From: Streptomyces sp. NBC_00691
GTDB lineage: Bacteria; Actinomycetota; Actinomycetes; Streptomycetales; Streptomycetaceae
Reading direction: 5' to 3'
Assembly (NCBI RefSeq): GCF_036226665.1
Contig: NZ_CP109007.1
Span: 4,752,501 to 4,816,500 of the forward strand
Length of the DNA: 64,000 nt
Part shown: piece by piece, positions 28,766 to 38,092 of the stretch
How positions within the stretch are numbered: the stretch's first letter is position 1
How the letters are laid out: each line of letters starts with the position of its first letter
Notes under the pieces: model-generated
Told to the model about the DNA's origin: nothing
Database searches by the model: none
Seen by the model: the letters and a program-made list of their open reading frames with translations, nothing else
Position numbers and translations under genes: made by a program

Positions 28766-29895
28766 CAGGCCTCCTCGAGGTAGAGCTCGGCGGTGTCGGG
28801 CCGGCCGCGTTCCGGCGGGGTGATCTTGACGCCGACGATGCGGTAGCGGGCGTCGAGGCCCTGGGAGTACCACTCGTCGGTGATCCGGATGCGGGCGACG
28901 CGGCCGAGGAGCGCGGGCGGGACGATCCCGCCGAGGTGGATGCTGATCGAGGGGATCACCACGGCGCCGCGCGCCTGGTCGAGTTCGGTGGTGGCCACCG
29001 AGTCGAGCGCGAGCTGGTCGCTGATCTCGTTGTGGTCCGAGGACAGGTCGATCAGCGGCCAGCCGTCCACGAGCAGGTCGCTGGCGTACTGCGTGGCGGA
29101 GAAGATCGGCCGGGACTCGGCGGCGGCGTTGGCGTTGGTGGAGGCGCCGCGGGCCACGGCGGTGGTGCCGCCGCGAGTCGCGTCGTACGGGAAGGAGTAC
29201 GACAGGATGACGCCGGGCCGGTCGAAGACCAGGTCGGTCGCGCCGGTGACGATCTTGGGTTCGCCGATCCGGAGCTGCCGGATCCGCTGCCCGGTGACCG
29301 GGTCGCGGTAGACCAGGATCTGGTGCTCGAAACCGTCCTCCGTCGCGGCGAGCTGGTCGAGCGCCTCCAGATAGACGGTCTCGTCGCCCTTGCGCCACGA
29401 GGCGGTCTTCCGGAACTTGGGGATCTCGTTCCCGAAGGTGATCCCGAGGCGGCGGGGTTCCTCGCCCGCCGGGGCGTCGGGGTAGGTCTGCACGTCGAGC
29501 TCGCGCCACAGCCGGCGGGCGATCTCCAGCTGGTCGGTCGGGGTGTCGTACGTGATGTCGGTACGGATGCGGCGGCGCCCGGCGTACGAGTCGAAGGTGG
29601 CGGCCTGGATGCCGAGGGTCAGCACCCCGCGGCCGCTGGACTGCAGGGTGCTGGTCCAGACGATGCCGCCCCACCACAGGTCGCCGCCGCGCTCCAGGTA
29701 GACCGCGGTGCGCCCCTGCCGGACCTTCTTGACCCGGTCGGCGATGGCCTTGTCGGGGATGGGGACGGTGCCGGAGAGCGAGCCCGCCTTGCCGATGTAG
29801 TCGTCGATCGAGACGTCCCGCAGGGGCAGGATGTCCAGTGTCTGGTCGGTGAGCAGGTCGCAGAAGATCGCCCGGTAGGGCGTTTCGATGGCCAT
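28765..29895 (-). CDS. Tail hub protein, siphovirus ReqiPepy6 Gp37-like
   Basis: A 376-residue protein resembling the Gp37-like/Tal hub of actinophages, the baseplate hub that closes the tail tube. Visible segments are MAIETPYRAIFCDLLTDQTLDILPL at the start, LERGGDLWWGGIVWT, YDTPTDQLEIARRLWRELD and the C-terminal RYRIVGVKITPPERGRPDTAELYLEEA, typical of this family. Upstream are the fibre genes and Dit; downstream is another tail gene with overlapping start. It probably trimerises and holds the receptor-binding proteins. Confidence 0.82.
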   Translation of the reverse strand: MAIETPYRAIFCDLLTDQTLDILPLRDVSIDDYIGKAGSLSGTVPIPDKAIADRVKKVRQGRTAVYLERGGDLWWGGIVWTSTLQSSGRGVLTLGIQAATFDSYAGRRRIRTDITYDTPTDQLEIARRLWRELDVQTYPDAPAGEEPRRLGITFGNEIPKFRKTASWRKGDETVYLEALDQLAATEDGFEHQILVYRDPVTGQRIRQLRIGEPKIVTGATDLVFDRPGVILSYSFPYDATRGGTTAVARGASTNANAAAESRPIFSATQYASDLLVDGWPLIDLSSDHNEISDQLALDSVATTELDQARGAVVIPSISIHLGGIVPPALLGRVARIRITDEWYSQGLDARYRIVGVKITPPERGRPDTAELYLEEA

Positions 29896-29907
29896 CGGGG
29901 CCCCTCC

Positions 29908-31050
29908 TTACAGGACGTAGGTGGCGGAGACGCGGATGTTCCGGCCGGCGGCGAGGGCGCCGTTGGAGGACCAGGTCCGCAGGTTGACCTGGCCGTTGGC
30001 GTAGAGGTTGGCGCCGCCTTCGCCGTAGCCGTCGCAGGCCGAGGCCTCGAAGTCCATGGGCGGGCGCCAGCCGGCGGGGAGGGTGCAGAGCGGCTCGTCG
30101 GGCATGTTGCCGGCGCTGTCGACGTTCACCTGGGGGCCGCTGCGGGTGACGGTGACCGTGACGGAGCACAGACCGCTCCGGGTCCTGCGGCCCGAGAACG
30201 AGACCATCGACCAGTTGGGCAGGGCCGTGGCGCCGGCGTTGGTCGTCTCGACCTCGACCGGCGGCTGGTAGACCACCCAGGCGCTGCCGTTCCACCGCTG
30301 GAGCTGGCCGCCGTTGTAGTCGCGGTACTGGCCGTTGTAGCTGCCGGTGGTGACCGTTCCGCTGGGCGCGATGCCGCCGATCTCCTTGGGGTAGGCGACC
30401 CAGGCGGTGCCGTCCCAGCGCTGCAGGAAGTGGGCGTTGTCGTTGTCCTGGTACTGGCCCGGGTAGCCGCCGGGGACGCCCGCGTTGTTGTAGACGGGCA
30501 GGATGCCGCCGGACGAGACGGTCGTGGTGCGCAGGTCGGTGGAGGCGCCCCCCGCCCAGTCGATGCCGCCGGTGCCGGCGGAGGCGCCCTTCTTGACCTT
30601 CACCGTGAACAGGGTCAGGGAGCGGGCGGGGGCCGGCGGGGCGGCCGGGACCGCCGCCGGGGTGCCCTTCACGATCTCGACGGCGGCCTCGTACTTGCCG
30701 AGGGCGTCCACGTCGTTGTCGTAGACGCGGACCACGACGAGGTCGACCCGGTCGTTGAGCGGGTCGCCGTCGGCGAAGGTGAGGGTGATGTCCTCGTCGA
30801 GGGCGACCGGGTAGGCGCCGTCGGTGGTGCCGCCCTGGATGACGGCCTTGCCGTGGTAGACGGTGGCCGTCATCGGGCCGGAGGAACTCATCCACAGGCC
30901 GCCGACCCGGAACTTGCCGTCGTACGTGCCGGGCAGGATGCCGGACCGGACGCCGAGCGGGTTGACGGGGGTGGTGGCGCCGAGGTTGGTGACGCGGGTG
31001 TTCTGGCGGGTCTGCCCGGTGGGCATCAGCCATCCGGAGCGTACGGGCAT
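29908..31050 (-). CDS. Tail fibre / receptor-binding protein, paralog 3
   Basis: A 380-residue protein, the third of three tandem paralogs. It shares the N-terminal segment SGWLMPTGQTRQNTRVTNLGA and the stretch on SGILPGTYDGKFRVGG. The stalk repeats are GQYQDND...FLQRWDGTAWVAYP and GQYRDYN...LQRWNGSAWVVYQP. From about residue 260 the C-terminal domain is unlike the other two (FSGRRTRSGLCSVTVTVTRSG). The conserved base and stalk with a variable head is the pattern of a receptor-binding protein. Confidence 0.8.
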   Translation of the reverse strand: MPVRSGWLMPTGQTRQNTRVTNLGATTPVNPLGVRSGILPGTYDGKFRVGGLWMSSSGPMTATVYHGKAVIQGGTTDGAYPVALDEDITLTFADGDPLNDRVDLVVVRVYDNDVDALGKYEAAVEIVKGTPAAVPAAPPAPARSLTLFTVKVKKGASAGTGGIDWAGGASTDLRTTTVSSGGILPVYNNAGVPGGYPGQYQDNDNAHFLQRWDGTAWVAYPKEIGGIAPSGTVTTGSYNGQYRDYNGGQLQRWNGSAWVVYQPPVEVETTNAGATALPNWSMVSFSGRRTRSGLCSVTVTVTRSGPQVNVDSAGNMPDEPLCTLPAGWRPPMDFEASACDGYGEGGANLYANGQVNLRTWSSNGALAAGRNIRVSATYVL

Positions 31051-31090
31051 GGGGGTCTCCTGTCGTGGGGCGGCGGGCGGGGGCGGCCGG

Positions 31091-32281
31091 TCAGTACTGC
31101 GGGTCTACGCGGATGAAGGCGTTGTCGTACCAGGCCTGGGCGCCCACGGTGTTGGCCACGAGCCGGTACTGGAGGGTGAAGGTGTAGGTGAGGCCCGGGG
31201 TGAGGCCGCTCAGGCGCCGGTTCATCGACATCGAGGCGAAGTTCTCGTTCGAGCCGATCACCGCGTACTCGTCGTCCGGCTCCTGGACGACGTTGGCGCC
31301 CTGCGTGAACCGGAGCGCGAGGTAGGCGTAGTAGTCCTTGTGGGAGCGCATCCGGGCGCCGAACTGGACGAGCACGGCCTTCGACGACGGGGCGACGAAG
31401 GACACCGAGATCGGGTTCTGGACCGTGTCGAGCAGAGTGCTCGTGTAGGTGTTCGACGTGGTGAAGCCCGCGTCGGTGAGGTCCTTGTAGTACGGCCCGG
31501 GGAACGCCGGCCGCCAGGCGGCGCCGTCGTACCGCTGGAGTTCGCCGTTCGCGCCGTCCCGGTACTGGCCGGTGTAGCTGGCCGTCAGCGTCGACGCGGA
31601 GGGCGGCACGATGCCGCCGATCGCCTCCGGGTAGGCGACCCACTGGCCGCCGTCCCAGCGCTGCAGCTGGTTGTTGGCGGTGTCCTGGTACTGGCCCGGG
31701 TGGGCGCCCGGCAGGACCGGGCCCTCGACCGGGAGGATGCCGCCGAGCGCGACGACCGGGGTGCGCAGGTCCTTCAGGGAGGTGTTCCACGGGATGCCGC
31801 CGTTGCCCGCGCTGGCCCCGGCCGGGACGGTCACCTCGTACAGAGGGAGGCTGCGCGGCGGGGTCACCGGCGCCTTGGGGGCCTGGCCCGGCACGCCCTG
31901 GATGATCTCGACCTTCGCCTCGTTGCGGGTGCTGCCGTCGTAGAGGTTGTCGTAGATCCTCAGGACGACCAGGTCGATCCGGCCGTACTGGGCGTCGCCC
32001 GCGGCGAAGGTGACCTGTTCGGAGGCGGGCAGGGCCACCGGGTAGACGCCCTGGGAGATGTCGCCCTGGATGACGGCCCGGCCCTCGGAGACGGTCGCCG
32101 TCATGGCGGAGGCCTTGTCCATCCAGAAGCCGGACAGCCGCCACTTGCCGTCGTAGGAGCCCGGCAGGACGCCGGAGCGGACCTGGACGGGGTTGATCAT
32201 GGTGGTCGCGCCGACCTGGTTGAGGCGGGTGTCCTCGCGGGTCTGGCCGGTCTCGGCGACCCAGCTGCTGCGCAGGTTCAC
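31091..32281 (-). CDS. Tail fibre / receptor-binding protein, paralog 2
   Basis: A 396-residue protein starting with GTG at 32281 (MNLRSSWVAETGQTREDTR) after a GGAG site. The base and stalk match the neighbours: VRSGVLPGSYDGKWRLSG, GQYQDTANNQLQRWDGGQW, GQYRDGANGELQRYDGAAW. The C-terminal half (from about 250) is a beta-rich domain with SVSFVAPSSKAVLVQFGARM and PGLTYTFTLQYRLVAN, probably the binding head. Head sequences differ strongly among the three paralogs. Confidence 0.8.
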   Translation of the reverse strand: MNLRSSWVAETGQTREDTRLNQVGATTMINPVQVRSGVLPGSYDGKWRLSGFWMDKASAMTATVSEGRAVIQGDISQGVYPVALPASEQVTFAAGDAQYGRIDLVVLRIYDNLYDGSTRNEAKVEIIQGVPGQAPKAPVTPPRSLPLYEVTVPAGASAGNGGIPWNTSLKDLRTPVVALGGILPVEGPVLPGAHPGQYQDTANNQLQRWDGGQWVAYPEAIGGIVPPSASTLTASYTGQYRDGANGELQRYDGAAWRPAFPGPYYKDLTDAGFTTSNTYTSTLLDTVQNPISVSFVAPSSKAVLVQFGARMRSHKDYYAYLALRFTQGANVVQEPDDEYAVIGSNENFASMSMNRRLSGLTPGLTYTFTLQYRLVANTVGAQAWYDNAFIRVDPQY

Positions 32282-32319
32282 GGGGTTCTCCAATCGGGGA
32301 GGTGCGGGGTGCGGGGCGG

Positions 32320-33513
32320 TCAGGACCTGATCCACTGGGCGGACAGGTTGCTGTAGTAGCCCGAGCCGCCGAGGGTGCGGACGGCGGCCGTGTGGTTGTG
32401 GTAGCCGGCGAGCTGCAGGACGTTGCCCGCGGTGAGCTTGACCAGGCCCTGGCCGCCGACGGTGACGGCGCCGGTCGCCGCCGGGCCCAGCCAGGTCATC
32501 CGGGGCACGCCGACGCCGCCGAGGGTGACGCGGGCGCCGCGCACGCCGGTGGTCGAGTCGCCGTTCCAGGCGACGTGGCCGGAGACCCGCCACCAGCCGG
32601 TGCGCGGTACGACGAAGCTGTCGGAGCCGTTCCAGCCGGTGAAGTCGTCGATGTCGACGTTCTGGAGGGTGATCGGCGTCCAGGTACCGGCCGGCACGCT
32701 CTGCATCGACGTCTGCGAGACGCTGAACAGGACGGCGGCCTTGCCCTCCGCGTACTGCCAGGCGCCACCGTCCCAGCGCTGGAGGACGCCCGCGTTGTCG
32801 CGGTACTGGCCGGTGTATCCGCCGGTCGTCATGGTCCCGTGCGGGGCGATGCCGCCGATCGGCTTCGCGTACGAGATCCAGGCGGTGCCGTCCCAGCGCT
32901 GGAGGAGCCCGGCGACGTCGCGGTACTGGCCGACGTAGGCGCCCTTGAAGCCGCTGGTCGGGATGATGCCGCCGAGCGCGGTCATCGGGTAGTGCAGGGT
33001 CGTGACGACGCCCGCGGTGGTCCACGCGACACCGCCGGTGCCGGCCGAGGTGCCGGCCGGCACCGAGACGGTGTAGAGCGGGAAGGCGCTGCCGGGGCCC
33101 GAGGCGGGAACGGCGGGGGTGGCCGCGGGGGTGCCCTTGACCAGTCGGATCACGGCTCCGGTGGAGCCGCTCCGGTCGTACGCGTCGTCGAGGACGGCCA
33201 GCTCGATCAGGTCGATCCGGCCGTACTGCGGGTCGCCGTCGGGGATGGTCAGGGTCTCGGGGGAGGTCACCGCGATCATGTACGCGCCCTGGGCGGTGTC
33301 GCTGCCCTGGACCACGGCCCGGCCGGCGCCGACCGAGCACTGCATCGCCGACGTGCCGGTCAGCACCAGGCCGCCGGGCACGATGCCGGGGCGTGAGCGC
33401 AGCGGGGTCTCCGCGGCGCTCTGTCCGTTGGGTGTGAGGAGCGCGGACAGTGCGAGCCGGGTGTCCTCGCGGGTCTGGCCGGTGGACTGGAGCCAGGCGG
33501 CGCGTACGGTCAT
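32320..33513 (-). CDS. Tail fibre / receptor-binding protein, paralog 1
   Basis: A 397-residue protein and the first fibre gene after Dit. It starts MTVRAAWLQSTGQTREDTRL, has two stalk repeats, GQYRDVAGLLQRWDGTAWISY and GQYRDNAGVLQRWDGGAWQY, and a C-terminal head from about 255. The head (VPAGTWTPITLQNVDIDDF, VPRTGWWRVSGHVAWNG, YHNHTAAVRTLGGSGYYSNL) looks like a C1q/TNF-type jelly roll. That fold is common in phage receptor-binding tips. The fold call is by eye. Confidence 0.8.
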   Translation of the reverse strand: MTVRAAWLQSTGQTREDTRLALSALLTPNGQSAAETPLRSRPGIVPGGLVLTGTSAMQCSVGAGRAVVQGSDTAQGAYMIAVTSPETLTIPDGDPQYGRIDLIELAVLDDAYDRSGSTGAVIRLVKGTPAATPAVPASGPGSAFPLYTVSVPAGTSAGTGGVAWTTAGVVTTLHYPMTALGGIIPTSGFKGAYVGQYRDVAGLLQRWDGTAWISYAKPIGGIAPHGTMTTGGYTGQYRDNAGVLQRWDGGAWQYAEGKAAVLFSVSQTSMQSVPAGTWTPITLQNVDIDDFTGWNGSDSFVVPRTGWWRVSGHVAWNGDSTTGVRGARVTLGGVGVPRMTWLGPAATGAVTVGGQGLVKLTAGNVLQLAGYHNHTAAVRTLGGSGYYSNLSAQWIRS

Positions 33514-33568
33514 GGGTTCACCTCTTTCGGTACGGAGCGGTCTCTGGGGGAGGGGGAGGCGGCCGCGG

Positions 33569-34501
33569 TCACCATTCGGCGCTGCGCCAGCGGATCGTCA
33601 TCAGGGCCTCGGGGGTCGACGCGTCGGGCCGGAACGACAGCTCCGTGCGGCCCGGTTCGAGGAGAAACAGCTCCTCCGGACTGGAGTCGGCCATCGCGGT
33701 GTGACGGCGGGAGGCGGTGTTGTTGAGCATCACCGTGCCGTTGACGGTGTCGACGACGAGCTCGTCACCGGCGGCCAGGTCGATGGCGTACCGCAGCCGG
33801 CGCTTGCTGACCCGCTCGGTGACGGTCGGCATGGAGCAGGGGCCGCGGAAGACGATCACCGGATGGGTGGCGGCGGAGCCGGTGTTCTCGGCGACCGCGT
33901 CACCGGTGGACTTGGCCTGGCCCCAGTCGAGCGGCCAGGTCAGCCCGTTCGGCAACCAGGTCAGGCCGGTCTCCGGCTGCGGCGGGGTGGTGGAGGAGGA
34001 CTGCTCGTTGACGGCGTAGCGGCGCGGGTCGGAGGCCAGCCACTGGATCGACATCTTCGAGCTGCCCTGGGTGGCGAAGCCCTGGTCCGCGGGGACCACG
34101 CGCTGGGCGATCCGGGCGCGTACGGCGAGGAGTTCGCCGTGCAGGCGGACGGTGAGCCAGCGTTCCTCGTCGAGCAGGGCGAGCGCCTGGCGCAGCGCGC
34201 GGACGGCCTCGCCGGTCTGGCTCCACTCCGGCATCAGCACGATCGTGCCGCCGATCTTGCGCGGCTTGGCGTAGCGGGAGCCGGGCCAGGCGCCGTGCGA
34301 GGTGGGCCGGTCGGCGTCGGAGGAGTCGTACTCGGGCAGGTCCTCCCAGCCCTGGAGTCCGGACCGGTCGACGTTGAACGGTGTGCCGGGGCCGATGAGA
34401 AGCCCGGCCCACTGGATCTGCCCGTCCTGGGTGATCAGTGAGCCGGGCGCGTGGTCGGCGGTGAGATTGCTTCCGGCGTATGTGGTTGTGGTCTCGGCCA
34501 T
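33569..34501 (-). CDS. Distal tail protein (Dit-like)
   Basis: A 310-residue siphophage-type tail protein, likely Dit, the hexameric adaptor between tail tube and tip. The N-terminal part has WAGLLIGPGTPFNVDRSGLQGWEDLP and a Dit-like core up to about residue 145. The second half resembles the galectin-like or tube-like domain (AATHPVIVFRGPC, VDTVNGTVMLNN, WRSAEW at the C terminus). It lies between the tape-measure genes and the fibres, the standard order. Confidence 0.85.
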   Translation of the reverse strand: MAETTTTYAGSNLTADHAPGSLITQDGQIQWAGLLIGPGTPFNVDRSGLQGWEDLPEYDSSDADRPTSHGAWPGSRYAKPRKIGGTIVLMPEWSQTGEAVRALRQALALLDEERWLTVRLHGELLAVRARIAQRVVPADQGFATQGSSKMSIQWLASDPRRYAVNEQSSSTTPPQPETGLTWLPNGLTWPLDWGQAKSTGDAVAENTGSAATHPVIVFRGPCSMPTVTERVSKRRLRYAIDLAAGDELVVDTVNGTVMLNNTASRRHTAMADSSPEELFLLEPGRTELSFRPDASTPEALMTIRWRSAEW

Positions 34502-34556
34502 GGGGCCGTCACCTCACTTCTGAGGGGCTGTCGGGTGAGAGGGCTGAGCAGGGACG

Positions 34557-35804
34557 TCAGCTGTACGCGGCGACGAGGAAGAGCAGGTCCTCGGCGGTCG
34601 ACCGCGGGCCGGCGCCCGGCTCCTCGTGGAACTCCGCGATGCGGTGGGGCTGCCGGGGAGTCTCGGTGAGGGCCGGGACGCGCCGGTGCTCGAGCACGGT
34701 GAGGGGGTCGATGCGCGGCGCGCTGTCGGCGCCGGGGAAGACGACACCGCCCTCGGCGAGCATCGGGATCTTGTCGATGTCGACGCCGAACTTCTTGCCG
34801 AGGATGTTCACGCTCAGCTTGTTGAGCCCGTCGATGATCCAGTTGGCGAAGGCGATGAGCCCGTTGATCGGGCCCTTGACGACGCCGAGCACGGCGCTCA
34901 GGGCGCCCTTGACCAGATCGCCCATGCCCCGCAGCGCCCGGGCGACGGCGTCCTTCGCGTGCCGGAAGAAGCCCGGGATCCTGTCGGTGATGAAGGACAG
35001 CACCGGTTTGACGGCGTTCTTGATCCCGCCGACGGTGCGCGAGGCGATGCCGCGCAGGGCGTTGGAGGCGGAGGTGACGGTGGTGCGGACCCTGGAGATG
35101 CCGCTGATGCCGGAGCCGACGATCTTCAGGGCGGTCGTGAACAGGGTCACGTACGCCTTGACGTAGGTGCCGACGGCCTGCCCGATGAGCTTCACGACCG
35201 GCTGAAGGAACGTCCAGACCGACTGGAAGCCCTTCAACGCGGCCTGGAACACCTGCCGCATGATCTTCTGGCCGGTCTCGGTCTGCATCGCGTACTCGAT
35301 GAGCCAGGCGGCGACGGGTACGAGGATGCCGGCGAGGAAGCCGATCGGGTTGGCGCGCATGGCGAGGTTGACGCCGGTCATGGCGAGGGAGGCGACGGTC
35401 ATGACGGTGCCGTAGGTGTCCATCAGCCTGGTGACCACGTCGGCGACGGGCAGCAGTGGGAGGAGGAGCCCGAGGACGCCGCCGACCGCGGGGCCGAGCC
35501 TCCCGGCGGCCGTTCTCGCCCTGCCCGCCGCGGTCCCGATCCTCCGCACGCCGGTGACGGCCCTGGACCGCTGGATGCGGCGGACGGAGTCCGCGGCGCC
35601 GGACGCACCGGTACCGAGGCCGCGTACGGAGGTGCCGGCGGTGCGCAGACCGGCCGCGAACCTGTCCATGCCGCCGGCCGCGCGCACGGCGTCCTCCCGG
35701 AGCCGCTTCAGTCCGTCGCCCGCCTGACCGAGACCGCGCTTGAGGGAGCTCATCACCGGCAGGGCGCCGGCGAACGGGTTCGGGAAGGCCGCGGCGGCAC
35801 TCAT
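34557..35804 (-). CDS. Short tape-measure-like protein, C-terminal member of a set of three
   Basis: A 415-residue, helix-rich protein with hydrophobic stretches (GGVLGLLLPLLPVADVVTRL; GFLAGILVPVAAWLIEYAM). The tail-length type motif IPMLAEGGVVFP is followed by a C-terminal STAEDLLFLVAAYS that resembles the end of the preceding gene. These are features of phage tape-measure C-terminal regions. It overlaps the upstream gene by 4 nt. Tape measures in phages are usually one long protein, so the division into several short genes is unusual. Confidence 0.75.
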   Translation of the reverse strand: MSAAAAFPNPFAGALPVMSSLKRGLGQAGDGLKRLREDAVRAAGGMDRFAAGLRTAGTSVRGLGTGASGAADSVRRIQRSRAVTGVRRIGTAAGRARTAAGRLGPAVGGVLGLLLPLLPVADVVTRLMDTYGTVMTVASLAMTGVNLAMRANPIGFLAGILVPVAAWLIEYAMQTETGQKIMRQVFQAALKGFQSVWTFLQPVVKLIGQAVGTYVKAYVTLFTTALKIVGSGISGISRVRTTVTSASNALRGIASRTVGGIKNAVKPVLSFITDRIPGFFRHAKDAVARALRGMGDLVKGALSAVLGVVKGPINGLIAFANWIIDGLNKLSVNILGKKFGVDIDKIPMLAEGGVVFPGADSAPRIDPLTVLEHRRVPALTETPRQPHRIAEFHEEPGAGPRSTAEDLLFLVAAYS

Positions 35805-37006
35805 CCGCGTGCCTTCGCCAGGTACATCAGCGCGTCCGCCGTGGACTGCGGATCACTGGTGCGGGCCGCGTGGTAGTGCTCGATGTGCAGTCCGGCACCC
35901 CCGCCGCCCGTGCCCGCCTGCAGCTGCGCGCTCATGCGGGCGCGCCGGGCGGTCAGGGCCAGCAGCCGGTCCAGCTTGGACAGCGGCAGGACCGCCTCGG
36001 CCTCGCCGGCCTCGGCGAGGATCGCCGGGACACCGCCGCTGCGGGGCATGACGACACCGCCGGTGGCGAGCATGGGGATGGTCGGGATGTTGACGCCGAA
36101 GGTCTTGCCGCCGACGACCGGCACCCAGCCGGGGACGCTGACCTTGACGCCGTTGACGGCTCTGATCATCCGGTTGATCAGGCCGATGACGGCGTTGATC
36201 GGGCCGGACACACCGCTCTTGATGCCCTCGAACGCCCGGGACGCGATGTCCTTGAGGCCGTTCCAGATGGAGGACATCTTGTCCTTGACGGCGCTGAAGG
36301 CGTTCGGGATGGCGCTCTTGATCCAGTTCACCACGGGGGTGATGACGGCCTTGATGCCGTTCCAGACGGTGCTGATGACCGTCTTGATCGCCTTCATGAC
36401 CGTGGTGATGACCGTCTTCCAGATCGTCACGTAGGTCTTGATGACGGTGGCGACGGCCTTGACGACGGTGGAGATCGCCGTCTTGATGCCGTTCCAGACG
36501 GTCTTGATCAGCTGTCCGGCCTTCTTCATGATCGGGCCGATCGCCTTCATGACCGCGCTGATCACGGTCTTCACGGCGTCGAAGGCCTTCTTCAGGACCT
36601 TCTGCATCGTCTTCGACTGCATCGCCATCGCGACGATCTTCTCGATGAGCGGCATGAAGAGTTCGACCAGGCGGGCGAGGAGATTGCCCTTCATGGACTT
36701 GTTGAGCTTGTCCTGGCCCTTGGCGGCCTTGCCGGCGCCGGACTCGTACCTGCCCATCTTCGTGCCGGCCGACTCGGCTGTGCGGCCGGCCTTCGTCATC
36801 GACTTCTCGGCCTGGTCCGAGGCGGTCCTGAGGTTCTTGAGCTGGGTGCTGGAGCCCTGGGCGCCGGTCTTGAGGTTCTTGAGCTGACCGTTCGCCGAGT
36901 TGCCCGCGTCGCCGACCTTCTTGACCGAGGTCGCGGCGCCGGTGGCCTGCGTCTTGAGGTTCCGCAGGGAGTCGGACGCCTTCTTCATGGAACTGGTGAG
37001 AGCCAT
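35801..37006 (-). CDS. Short tape-measure-like protein, middle member
   Basis: A 401-residue protein starting with a lysine-rich helical region (about 1-110). A hydrophobic repeat array follows, with many IKTVISxVxKAI units, for example TVWNGIKTAISTVVKAV and TVWNGIKAVITPVVNWI. It ends with IPMLATGGVVMP and STADALMYLAKARG. This is the central architecture of a tape measure. It is 4-nt coupled to the gene after it and comes 29 nt after the one before it. The C-terminal end matches the 34557 protein, so the two are paralogs. Confidence 0.78.
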   Translation of the reverse strand: MALTSSMKKASDSLRNLKTQATGAATSVKKVGDAGNSANGQLKNLKTGAQGSSTQLKNLRTASDQAEKSMTKAGRTAESAGTKMGRYESGAGKAAKGQDKLNKSMKGNLLARLVELFMPLIEKIVAMAMQSKTMQKVLKKAFDAVKTVISAVMKAIGPIMKKAGQLIKTVWNGIKTAISTVVKAVATVIKTYVTIWKTVITTVMKAIKTVISTVWNGIKAVITPVVNWIKSAIPNAFSAVKDKMSSIWNGLKDIASRAFEGIKSGVSGPINAVIGLINRMIRAVNGVKVSVPGWVPVVGGKTFGVNIPTIPMLATGGVVMPRSGGVPAILAEAGEAEAVLPLSKLDRLLALTARRARMSAQLQAGTGGGGAGLHIEHYHAARTSDPQSTADALMYLAKARG

Positions 37007-37035
37007 GGGTTACCTCCTTTCGGGGTGGGTGGGGC

Positions 37036-38052
37036 TCAGGCCTCCAGGGCCCGAGTGGTCTCCTGGGCCTTGATCCTGAGGGTGTTGAACGCGGAGGCCA
37101 CCTCGCCGCCGGCGCGTGCGAGCCGTTCGGCGGCCCGGGCGGCCGACTCCAGGCCGCGGGCCTTCGGGAGCTTCTTCGGGTCGAAGTGCCGCTGCGCGCT
37201 CGCGAGCTTCCCGGTCGCCTTGGCCATCGCCTGGACCTGTGCGGGGTTGGCCTCGACCATGGCGGCGTTGAGCTTGTCGAGCTTCTTCGGGTCCGGGACC
37301 TTCTTGGGGTCGTAGTCCTTGACGGCCTTGACGAGAGCTTCGGCCGCCGTGGCGACCGTCCCGATCTTGGCCGGATCGGCTTCCTTGACGGCCGTGTTGA
37401 TCCGTCCGACGGCGTCGGCGGCCTTGGCCATCGCGGAGGCCTTCGGCAGTTCGTTGAACTTCGTCCTGAAGGGACCTGCCAGGGTGTTGAACTCCCTCAT
37501 GTGAGGGTTGATCGCCTCCAGCTGGGCGCGCAGGGCGTCGAAGTTCGCGTTCCGCGGGACCGAGGCCATTCCGCCGGCGGCGGCGTCCTCCCGGTTCTCG
37601 ACATCGGTGCGGTTCTGGAGGCGGATGCCGCGGCCGGTGTCGGAGGTGGCCAGGACGCGGCCGTCGGCGTTGCCCATCAGCCGGGCCGGCAGCTGCTGGA
37701 TGTCGCGCTGGATCTTGATGACCCAGGCGGTGAGGATGAGGCCCATCGCGGGGATCATGAGGCCCGCGACGGCGGAGGCGAGGTACCAGCCCCACTTGTT
37801 GTCCGGGTTCTCGCTGTTCTCGTAGAACTTCTCGAGGGCGGCGCCGAAGCCGTCGAGTCCCATGGCTTCGAGCAACTCGGACTTCTTCGCCTTGGTGAGC
37901 TCGTCGTACATCGACTTGAAGCGCTCGGTCCACTGCTCCGGCAGCTGCTTCTGGAGGTACTGCTCCGTGACCAGCGGGCTGCTGTCCGACTTCGTGAGGT
38001 AGGTCTTGAGGGCGGTGATCTCGGTGGAGAGATCGTCGGGTGTCTTCGTCAT
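37036..38052 (-). CDS. Tape-measure-associated membrane/helical protein, first member
   Basis: A 338-residue protein from the ATG at 38052 (MTKTPDDLSTEITALKTYLT). Residues about 90-120 (WGWYLASAVAGLMIPAMGLILTAWVIKI) form a clear membrane span. The C-terminal 200 residues are alternating Ala/Lys helical repeats (KASAMAKAADAVGRINTAVK; PKKLDKLNAAMVEANPAQVQ). It carries no metal or peptidase motif. Position and composition suggest it helps form or replace part of the tape measure and may insert in target membranes. Confidence 0.65.
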   Translation of the reverse strand: MTKTPDDLSTEITALKTYLTKSDSSPLVTEQYLQKQLPEQWTERFKSMYDELTKAKKSELLEAMGLDGFGAALEKFYENSENPDNKWGWYLASAVAGLMIPAMGLILTAWVIKIQRDIQQLPARLMGNADGRVLATSDTGRGIRLQNRTDVENREDAAAGGMASVPRNANFDALRAQLEAINPHMREFNTLAGPFRTKFNELPKASAMAKAADAVGRINTAVKEADPAKIGTVATAAEALVKAVKDYDPKKVPDPKKLDKLNAAMVEANPAQVQAMAKATGKLASAQRHFDPKKLPKARGLESAARAAERLARAGGEVASAFNTLRIKAQETTRALEA

Positions 38053-38092
38053 GTCTGCTCCGCTTCCGGCCGGTGAGGGCCAAGCGCCGAAA

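Noticed and set aside
28936..31116. A 726-residue plus-strand frame opposite hub and fibre genes
   Set aside because: The minus-strand genes have domain content and ribosome sites; the plus-strand frame does not.
30240..33000. CRISPR-like or tandem DNA repeats in the fibre genes
   Set aside because: The repeated elements are protein modules (GQYRD…LQRWDG) with irregular spacing and in-frame coding, not repeat-spacer units.
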